Below, one piece after another: positions 5,880-10,642 of a stretch of 10,642 bases of DNA (the first letter of the stretch is position 1; every line of letters starts with the position of its first letter). A program made the translations under genes and the position numbers. This stretch comes from JAULUH01 sp032111745. GTDB taxonomy: Bacteria; Chloroflexota; Anaerolineae; JAAEKA01. The notes under the pieces were generated by a model, which saw only the letters and a list, made by a program, of their open reading frames with translations, searched no databases and was not told where the DNA came from. The stretch is from positions 1 through 10,642 of the forward strand of contig JAULUH010000174.1 in assembly GCA_032111745.1 (NCBI GenBank). The letters are read 5' to 3'.

Positions 5880-6908
5880 TTACCTCTTCTTTTTGCGCAT
5901 CTTGCGCCGCCGCCCGGCGCTTAATTCAGACGACTCCCCATCCTCCACCATCACCACGGGCGCCGCAGTGCTGCCGTTTGCGCCGACCGCCGTGCTGGTG
6001 CTGACCGCAGCCGTCGTGGCGGTAGCAGGCTTTCCAGCCTTGGCGCCAGCCGTGGCCGTCGCCGCCGTCGCAGGCTTGGAGAAGGGCCATAGCCCCGACC
6101 ACCCCGTGCTGAACCCCTGCTGGATGATTTGCAGAACGTTGGAGGTGACCCAGTAGAGGGTCAACGCGGCCGGCGTGATCAGCGTGATGTAGCCGAACAT
6201 CAACGGCATCAGCATCATCATGGTATTGGTGGAGCCCGGCGTGGCCGAGGGCGTGGCCGCCTGGCTCATGCGCTGCATGATCAGCTGGGACACCACGTAG
6301 ATGATGGGCAGGATCAGATAGGGCCACACTGCGGGCGAGAACAGATGGGCAGGCGTCAGGGGCTGCAACCAGCCCATGCCCTGCTGGAACGTGGGAAACG
6401 ATAGGTCAGGGATCCACAGGAAGGGTTCCTGCAGCGCCGGCCCGAGGCTTAGCAGAGCGTAGTAGAAGGCGAACAGCACCGGCATCTGCAACAGGAGCGG
6501 CAGGCAGCCCATGGCCGGGTTGACTCCGGCCTCCTTGTATAGCTCCATCTGCTTCTGGGCCAGCTTCTCCCGGTCCTTGCCGTACTTCTCCTGCAGCTCC
6601 TTCATCTGGGGCTGGATTTCCTGCATCTTCTTCATCGACTGCATCTGCTTGCGCGTCAAGGGATAGAGCAGCAGGCGCAGGAGAATAGTGACCAGGATGA
6701 TGGCCAGGCCGTACGATGCCAGCCCCAGGGGGGTCAGGATGTTGTCGTTGACAAAGGTGATGAGCAGGGCCAGCGGCGTTGCCAGCCATGCGATCCAGGC
6801 CGGTGTCTGGAGCGTGCCGTCGGCATCATAGGTCATGCCGCAGCTACTGAGCAGCATCGCCGCCAGCACCAGCAGGACCACCAGGGCTAATGCCCGTTTT
6901 TTCGACAT
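5880..6908 (-). CDS. yidC: Membrane protein insertase YidC (Oxa1 family, lipoprotein type)
   Basis: This 342-residue insertase helps membrane proteins enter and fold in the cytoplasmic membrane, alone or with SecYEG. The N-terminus is a lipoprotein signal peptide ending L-L-S-S-C, with C23 as the predicted lipidated residue. Five helices follow; the first core helix (about 63-83) holds the conserved arginine R78 of the hydrophilic groove. The cytoplasmic helical hairpin lies at about 86-128, G-C-L-P at 134-137, and T-L-Y-W-V-T-S-N at 250-257. The large periplasmic domain of Gram-negative YidC is absent, as in monoderm forms. The C-terminal tail (276-342) is an Ala/Thr-rich spacer ending in a very basic RRRKMRKKKR segment, likely to contact ribosomes. 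The ribosome binding site is weak (AAGAGA). Confidence 0.97.
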   Translation of the reverse strand: MSKKRALALVVLLVLAAMLLSSCGMTYDADGTLQTPAWIAWLATPLALLITFVNDNILTPLGLASYGLAIILVTILLRLLLYPLTRKQMQSMKKMQEIQPQMKELQEKYGKDREKLAQKQMELYKEAGVNPAMGCLPLLLQMPVLFAFYYALLSLGPALQEPFLWIPDLSFPTFQQGMGWLQPLTPAHLFSPAVWPYLILPIIYVVSQLIMQRMSQAATPSATPGSTNTMMMLMPLMFGYITLITPAALTLYWVTSNVLQIIQQGFSTGWSGLWPFSKPATAATATAGAKAGKPATATTAAVSTSTAVGANGSTAAPVVMVEDGESSELSAGRRRKMRKKKR

Positions 6909-6944
6909 GTCTCTTCGTGTTTACTCCATGGTCCGTGCCCGGGC

Positions 6945-6980
6945 CCGGCTTGGGCGCAGCCGGCCAGGCCACCAAGCCGG
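6945..6980. other. Hairpin in the yidD-yidC spacer
   Basis: CCGGCTTGG (6945-6953) and CCAAGCCGG (6972-6980) form a perfect 9-bp stem around an 18-base loop that itself holds GCCGGC. It fills the only sizeable spacer inside the rpmH operon (6909-6991). No T-run follows on the minus strand. It may slow or process the transcript, so that yidC and khpB are expressed differently from rpmH-rnpA-yidD. Confidence 0.55.
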
Positions 6981-6991
6981 TTGTATCGCCC

Positions 6992-7201
6992 TCACGGCAC
7001 CGGGTCGTAGCCACCCTTGGCAAAGGGGTGGCAGCGGCCGATGCGCTTGATCCCCATCCACACGCCCTTGGGCACGCCGTACTTATCCACCGCCTGCAGC
7101 ATGTAGTTGGAACAGGTCGGATGGTAGATGCACGCTGAAGGCAGCCCCGGCGAGATAAACCGCTGATAGAACCGGATGAGGGTCAGGACAATCCGCTTCA
7201 T
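6992..7201 (-). CDS. yidD: YidD membrane protein insertion efficiency factor
   Basis: This small 69-residue protein has the family pattern throughout: R-F-Y-Q-R-F-I-S-P (10-18), C-I-Y-H-P-T-C-S-N-Y (24-33), G-x-x-x-G (42-46), and R-I-G-R-C-H-P-F-A-K-G-G-Y-D-P-V-P (53-69). The three conserved cysteines C24, C30 and C57 are present. YidD is a membrane-associated factor that improves YidC- and Sec-dependent insertion. Its ATG overlaps the rnpA stop as ATGA (7198-7201), so translation is coupled. Length is normal and it appears intact. Confidence 0.96.
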   Translation of the reverse strand: MKRIVLTLIRFYQRFISPGLPSACIYHPTCSNYMLQAVDKYGVPKGVWMGIKRIGRCHPFAKGGYDPVP

Positions 7202-7581
7202 CGCTGTGATACCTCGGGCGTTATCCCCTCGGCGCTAACGGAGGCCGGCGCCAACAACTGGGCCCTGGAGAGTGCAAGATGGCAGGCCTGCGCAATCTGC
7301 CCATAGGTGGCCCCTGCGCTGGGACGGCGGGCGATGAACACCACATCCCATCCCGCTGCAATGGCGGGCAGCTGCAGGCGCACCGCCTCCCGCATCCGCC
7401 GGCGCACCCGGTTGCGTACCACGGCCTTGCCGACCTGTTTGCTCACGGAAAAGCCGAAGCGGCTGCGGGTCAGGCCGTTGGGCAGGGCACACACCACCAG
7501 TAACTCGTCGGGCCAGCACTTGCCCTCGCGTCGCACCTGCTGAAAACGGCTGCGCTCCCGCACCCGCTGGATGCGCTTCAC
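7198..7581 (-). CDS. rnpA: Ribonuclease P protein component
   Basis: This 127-residue basic protein is the protein subunit of RNase P, which with the catalytic RNA removes 5' leaders from pre-tRNAs. Diagnostic parts are the F-x-x-V segment (13-16, F-Q-Q-V), R-F-G-F-S-V-S-K-Q-V-G (41-51) and the RNR motif K-A-V-V-R-N-R-V-R-R-R-M-R-E (52-65). The start is a GTG at 7581, 19 bases after rpmH, with only a weak GGGG about 13 bases upstream, so coupling with rpmH is likely. The last 20 or so residues (A-P-A-S-V-S-A-E-G and following) extend past the usual domain end and look unstructured. Confidence 0.96.
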   Translation of the reverse strand: MKRIQRVRERSRFQQVRREGKCWPDELLVVCALPNGLTRSRFGFSVSKQVGKAVVRNRVRRRMREAVRLQLPAIAAGWDVVFIARRPSAGATYGQIAQACHLALSRAQLLAPASVSAEGITPEVSQR

Positions 7582-7600
7582 GCCGGCACGCTACCCCGCA

Positions 7601-7765
7601 CTACCAATCCCGCTTGCGATAGGTCAAGGCGGTCACCAGTTTGTGGCGTCCCTTCAGGCGCCGCCGCTTGATCACCGTGCGGCCGTCGCTGGTGCTCATG
7701 CGGCTGCGAAAGCCATGCACCCGCAGCCGCCGCCTGGCCTTGGGCTGATACGTCCTCTTCGGCAT
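7601..7765 (-). CDS. rpmH: 50S ribosomal protein L34
   Basis: A 54-codon gene reads MPKRTYQPKARRRLRVHGFR and continues S-R-M-S-T-S-D-G-R-T-V-I-K-R-R-R-L-K-G-R, ending H-K-L-V-T-A-L-T-Y-R-K-R-D-W. It has the standard L34 features: a start of the M-P-K-R-T-Y-Q-P-K type, the H-G-F-R-x-R-M motif, and G-R-x-V-I-x-x-R-R-x-K-G-R. It is somewhat longer than the typical 44-46 residues because of the C-terminal extension after K-G-R-H-K-L. L34 is a small basic part of the large ribosomal subunit. It is the first gene of the rpmH-rnpA-yidD-yidC-khpB operon. The AAAGGAG site (7785-7779) is 13 bases from the ATG, which is longer than usual. Confidence 0.97.
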   Translation of the reverse strand: MPKRTYQPKARRRLRVHGFRSRMSTSDGRTVIKRRRLKGRHKLVTALTYRKRDW

Positions 7766-7794
7766 GCTAACTCATCTTCTCCTTTCGCCGGAAA

Positions 7795-7809
7795 CAGGGC
7801 TCACCCCTG
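7795..7809 (-). other. Small hairpin upstream of the rpmH ribosome binding site
   Basis: CAGGG (7795-7799) and CCCTG (7805-7809) form a 5-bp stem with a 5-base loop. It lies between the terminator-like hairpin of the leader and the AAAGGAG site. It is short, and I list it because it completes the picture of a structured leader. Confidence 0.35.
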
Positions 7810-7831
7810 CGTTGATCTGTGGCTAACACTA

Positions 7832-7871
7832 AAAAGCGGGGGAGGCCTTAACGCGCTCCTCGCCCGCTTTT
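7832..7871 (-). terminator. Terminator-like hairpin in the rpmH leader
   Basis: AAAAGCGGG (7832-7840) and CCCGCTTTT (7863-7871) pair perfectly over 9 bp. After one mismatch a further 4 bp (7842-7845 with 7858-7861) extend the stem to a 12-base loop. On the minus strand it ends in CGCTTTTT, as an intrinsic terminator does, and the A-run on the other side allows function in both directions. It could end transcripts of the membrane protein gene at 7941-9644. However, the rpmH promoter is upstream of it, so rpmH transcripts must also pass through it. Confidence 0.7.
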
Positions 7872-7892
7872 CATGTCTTATTCAGCCCGGGC

Positions 7893-7921
7893 ATTATACC
7901 TTTGCCCGGAGGTTCCGTCAA
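7893..7921 (-). promoter_or_regulatory. Promoter of the rpmH operon
   Basis: On the minus strand TTGACG (7921-7916), a 17-base spacer and a perfect TATAAT (7898-7893) make a near-consensus sigma-70-type promoter, fitting for a ribosomal protein operon. The predicted start is near 7886, giving a leader of about 120 bases to the rpmH ATG. A dyad, CCGGGCA (7887-7893) with TGCCCGG (7903-7909), brackets the -10 box. Confidence 0.75.
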
Positions 7922-7940
7922 ATCGCCGGCGATCGCGGGG

Positions 7941-9644
7941 TCAGATCTCGGGAGTTCGCGGCGTATCCGTGCTGGCGCCTGGCGTTACCAGGTTGACGAT
8001 GCGGTCGATCATGTCCAGCACCACGTTCTGGCGGAAGCCCACCACCAGGGCGATGGTGGCCGGCAGCAGCCGGGCACCGAAGGCCGCGTCGGCCGCCGAC
8101 ATGTCCACCTGCACCACCAGGAAGCCAGCGCCGATGATCAGGTAGACCATGGCGCCCAGCACCATGCCCATGATCGGCTGCACGAAGTACCACAGGTTCT
8201 CGGCCCGGTCGAAGTCCCGCCGCACCGACACGTGGTAGTGCAGCGACCACAGCGCGCCGGTCACGCCGCCGATGCCGCCCCAACAGACGGTGCTGATCAG
8301 CATCATCACCCAGTTCAGCTCCTCGCTGGTGCCCGTGGTGCCGAGCAGATAGGCCACCCAACGGCTGAGGCCAGTGTTGGGGATCAGGGTGATCACGGCG
8401 AAGAATCCCAGGAACGCCAGCCACAGCACCTCGTAGGCGAGGATGCGGGGCCCGTAGTGCGGTCCCCACTCGGCGGATTGCTGCACCCGGTTCAGCATGG
8501 CCTTGATCTGGTTCACCAGGTACTCGATCTCGGCGAACTGCTCGGGCTCCAGCAGAAGCATCATGCGCGCCCGGCGCAGCCCCTCGAAGGCCGCCTGGGC
8601 CTCGTCCTCGCCGCTGAGGCTGGCCACGGTCTCCTTGTAGAGCTCGTCGATTTCCCGGTCCAGCCGCTTGAGGTCGCTGTCCTTGATCCGGCTCTGGATC
8701 TCCTCGGCCTGCTCCTGGCTGATCACTTCCTTCATGCGCTCGAGGAACTTGGCGTACTCGTCCGCGGCCGTGCCGTCGGAGGGGCCGCCCACTACCACAC
8801 CGGGCGCACCCACCTTGCGAGGTTTTAGCTCGGTCTCGGCCTGGGCTGGCGGTTGTGGCCGGGACTCGACGGGCGGCACTTCGGCTGCGGCCGCGCCGTT
8901 GCCGGAAGCTTCGGGGCTGGGGGAAGGCGGTGGCATGGCGGGGGGCTCCGTCTGGAGGGCTGGAGGGACAGTGGCCGTGACGTCCTCGACGGCGGCAGGT
9001 GGCTCAGGCCGGGTGTCAACCTCGGCCACGGGGACCGGCTCCGGCTCGACCTCTGGGATAGGCGGTGATGGCTCGACCATGGGGGGTAACTCCGGTGCCT
9101 CGGCCACCGGGGAGGGCTCGGGCAGCTCATAGGCGGCCGGCGGCTCGGGCGGCACGTAGGTGGACTCGGGCGGTTCGTAGGGGGCTGGCGGCTCGGGCGA
9201 CTCCACCGCCGCCGGCCACTCAGGCGCCGGCGCTGGCTGCAGGGTCTCTGCCTCCGGAAGCGGCGGCACGTCGAGCGTAAGCCCGGACTCCACGGCCAGA
9301 TCAGGGCCACCGAGCGCGGCCGGGGCTTCCACGACCGCGGTCTCCTCCGCCAGAGCTTCCCCTAACGGCGCGGCTACGGCTGTGGTGCCGTTGTATCCGG
9401 CTGCGGTGCGAGAGTTGCCGGCTGGCGACACCGCGGCGAGATCCTCCGCGCTGACGGCCGACACCACCTCCTGGGCCAGCATGGCGTCCAGCACCGTTTC
9501 GAGGATCGCATCCTCGGGCACCATCTCGCCGGCAGCGACCTCCACCGACCTGGTTGCAGGCGGGATCTCGTCCCCGAAAAGGAGGCCAACCCCCCTGCCG
9601 AGGAGTTCAGGGCCCCTGCCCTTAAGCGTGGCTTTCTTCTGCAT
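7941..9644 (-). CDS. Unclassified membrane protein: LGRG motif, Pro/Glu-rich region, coiled coil, C-terminal membrane domain
   Basis: I do not recognise a named family for this 567-residue protein. The N-terminus has L-L-G-R-G-V-G-L-L-F-G-D-E (14-26), similar to the short N-terminal LGRGL motif of ParB. Residues about 125-280 are rich in Pro, Glu and Ala with P-P-E-P-P type repeats and are probably disordered. Residues about 294-390 are charged and helical, likely coiled coil. Three clear membrane helices lie at about 401-423, 443-468 and 487-512. Between them is a conserved-looking G-G-I-G-G-V-T-G-A-L, then H-V-S-V-R-R-D-F-D-R and W-Y-F-V-Q-P-I-M-G-M-V-L-G. A final hydrophobic segment (526-553) contains V-G-F-R-Q-N. 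AAGGAG lies six bases before the ATG, after a small tccggg/cccgga hairpin (9659-9676). It has its own promoter. A role in tethering something to the membrane is inference only. Confidence 0.85.
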   Translation of the reverse strand: MQKKATLKGRGPELLGRGVGLLFGDEIPPATRSVEVAAGEMVPEDAILETVLDAMLAQEVVSAVSAEDLAAVSPAGNSRTAAGYNGTTAVAAPLGEALAEETAVVEAPAALGGPDLAVESGLTLDVPPLPEAETLQPAPAPEWPAAVESPEPPAPYEPPESTYVPPEPPAAYELPEPSPVAEAPELPPMVEPSPPIPEVEPEPVPVAEVDTRPEPPAAVEDVTATVPPALQTEPPAMPPPSPSPEASGNGAAAAEVPPVESRPQPPAQAETELKPRKVGAPGVVVGGPSDGTAADEYAKFLERMKEVISQEQAEEIQSRIKDSDLKRLDREIDELYKETVASLSGEDEAQAAFEGLRRARMMLLLEPEQFAEIEYLVNQIKAMLNRVQQSAEWGPHYGPRILAYEVLWLAFLGFFAVITLIPNTGLSRWVAYLLGTTGTSEELNWVMMLISTVCWGGIGGVTGALWSLHYHVSVRRDFDRAENLWYFVQPIMGMVLGAMVYLIIGAGFLVVQVDMSAADAAFGARLLPATIALVVGFRQNVVLDMIDRIVNLVTPGASTDTPRTPEI

Positions 9645-9811
9645 AATGTGCTCCTTGTTCCGGGAAGCGGCCCGGACGGCGATGAGGGCTACGATGACTG
9701 GGGCACTTCGACGGCAGCCACTGAATCAAAAGCGCCTTTGGGTCATGACGATGGCAACGCTGTGGCGCTCAAACCGGCGTCTGTGTTGGTAGGCGATTTT
9801 TGATTTGTTAT

Positions 9812-9840
9812 ATTATAGCGGAAGAAACGGGAAAAATCAA
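9812..9840 (-). promoter_or_regulatory. Promoter of the unclassified membrane protein gene
   Basis: On the minus strand TTGATT (9840-9835), a 17-base spacer and a perfect TATAAT (9817-9812) form a strong sigma-70-type promoter in an AT-rich patch that stands out from the GC-rich surroundings. The predicted start is near 9805, leaving a long leader of about 160 bases before the ATG at 9644. I see no known riboswitch pattern in that leader. Confidence 0.65.
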
Positions 9841-9918
9841 GACCTGTCGCGGACTTCTTTTATGTAAAACATCGGTTTTCCGCCAACATTTCCCCCAGGC
9901 TTCCCGGTAAAAGGGGCT

Positions 9919-10642
9919 CTACTCGATCCCGGGGGCCGGCGTCCGGCTGCTTGCCGGATCTCTCGAGGGTGTTGTATAGACCCCTGCGCGCAGGTTCCGC
10001 CGCACCTGCAGTACCTCCTGCAGCATCCGCACCGTGTCGTGCACCGGCCGCACCCGGCTGTCCGCGTCGAAGTACCAGTTGATCGGCACCTCGATCACCT
10101 GGTACCCCCGCGCCAGCGCAATCGCCACCGCCTCCACGTCGAACCCCATCCCGTCCATGCTCTGCCGGCTGAACACCTCCTCAGCCGCCTCCGCCGTGAA
10201 ACACTTGAACCCGCACTGCGTGTCCTGAAACTGCGGTATGGCCAGCCACCGCACGATCTGGTTGAACACCCGCCCCATCAGGTGCCGGTACTCCGGCTCA
10301 TCGTAGCGCCGCGCGCCCGGCGCCTCCCGTGACGCCATCGCCACCCCATAGCCCTCGGCCGCCGGCGGCAGGAACTTCGCCACCTCCTCGATCGGCATCG
10401 ACAGGTCCGCATCGCACATGAACCGATACATCCCCCGCGCCTCCAGCATCCCCAGCCGCACCGCCGCTCCCTTGCCCTTCGCACTGTGCAGCACCCGCAC
10501 GTAGCGATGCTCCACCGCAAACGCCTCGGCCACCGCCGTCGTCCGGTCTGTGCTGCCGTTCTCCACCACCAGCACCTCGGCCTCATAGCCCTGCCCCTGC
10601 AGGAACTGGTCGATCTTCTCCAGGGACCCCGGCAGCCGGTAC
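9919..10642 (-). CDS. Family 2 glycosyltransferase, ALG5/DPM1-like (start outside the window)
   Basis: The frame is open to the window edge, so the true start and first strand are missing; 240 residues are present. An internal GTG at 10575 is not the start, because conserved sequence (Y-R-L-P-G-S-L-E-K-I-D and following) precedes it. V-V-E-N-G-S-T-D-R-T and K-G-K-G-A-A-V-R-L-G-M are nucleotide-sugar binding segments, and C-D-A-D-L-S-M-P holds the metal-binding aspartates. D-T-Q-C-G-F-K-C-F, F-D-V-E and E-V-P-I-N-W are typical of polyprenyl-phosphate glucosyl or mannosyl transferases. Such enzymes move a sugar from a nucleotide donor to a lipid carrier at the cytoplasmic face of the membrane. 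No C-terminal membrane helix is present. The sugar and acceptor are not determined. I see no strong terminator after its stop. Confidence 0.9.
   Translation of the reverse strand, partial: YRLPGSLEKIDQFLQGQGYEAEVLVVENGSTDRTTAVAEAFAVEHRYVRVLHSAKGKGAAVRLGMLEARGMYRFMCDADLSMPIEEVAKFLPPAAEGYGVAMASREAPGARRYDEPEYRHLMGRVFNQIVRWLAIPQFQDTQCGFKCFTAEAAEEVFSRQSMDGMGFDVEAVAIALARGYQVIEVPINWYFDADSRVRPVHDTVRMLQEVLQVRRNLRAGVYTTPSRDPASSRTPAPGIE

Noticed and set aside
7818..7826. TGTGGCTAA resembling a DnaA box, possible replication origin upstream of rpmH
   Set aside because: It has one mismatch to the consensus and is a single site with no cluster or AT-rich unwinding region nearby.
7902..8828. Plus-strand frame of 308 codons opposite the membrane protein
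   Set aside because: It is His/Gln-rich with no domains or membrane pattern, opposite a frame with clear coiled-coil and membrane structure.
9845..9880. Eleven-codon minus-strand frame starting MFYIKEV upstream of the membrane protein promoter
   Set aside because: It lies upstream of the -35 box, has no ribosome binding site and is too short to support.

Overview
The window is high-GC (by eye about two-thirds G+C). The gene families and gene order suggest a draft or metagenome-assembled genome of a Chloroflexota-like, probably Gram-positive-type, bacterium. The phylum is inference. In support are a short YidC made as a lipoprotein without a large periplasmic domain, the run rpmH-rnpA-yidD-yidC-khpB, NatA/NatB-type ABC exporter genes, and a Pro/Glu-rich membrane protein. 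A run of exactly 10 Ns (4972-4981) marks an assembly gap, so linkage across it is provisional. Every gene is on the minus strand except a metallo-beta-lactamase-fold hydrolase at 4288-4971.

Layout, left to right. 1-491: N-terminal part of a NatB-type ABC-2 permease that runs off the window. 492-613: a non-coding patch dense in small repeats and hairpins. 614-1776: a toxin-antitoxin island with a DUF433 antitoxin-like gene that has no adjacent toxin, then a complete VapC (PIN) toxin and VapB antitoxin pair with its own consensus promoter. 1945-4120: a NatB-type permease and its NatA-type ATPase, reading from a strong extended -10 promoter that predicts a leaderless mRNA. 4121-4287: divergent promoters flanking an 8-bp inverted repeat. 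4288-4971: the hydrolase, cut short by the gap.

5031-7765: the conserved rpmH operon, read right to left as ribosomal protein L34, RNase P protein, YidD, YidC and KhpB/Jag. L34 is a 54-residue gene. The operon has a near-consensus promoter (TTGACG-17-TATAAT) whose -10 box lies inside a dyad, and a terminator-like hairpin lies in the leader just after the predicted start site. 7941-9644: a 567-residue unclassified membrane protein with a ParB-like 'LGRG' N-terminal motif, a long Pro/Glu-rich region, a coiled coil and a C-terminal membrane domain. 9919-10642: an ALG5/DPM1-like family 2 glycosyltransferase whose start lies outside the window.

How the genes work together. The rpmH block couples ribosome and tRNA processing (L34, RnpA) to membrane protein insertion (YidD, YidC) and an RNA-binding regulator (KhpB). 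The two permeases and one ATPase look like a three-gene ABC exporter split by the toxin-antitoxin island. Nothing in the window is a clearly new defence system. The items most worth a second look are the split exporter, the rpmH leader, the LGRG-motif membrane protein and the toxin-less DUF433 gene.
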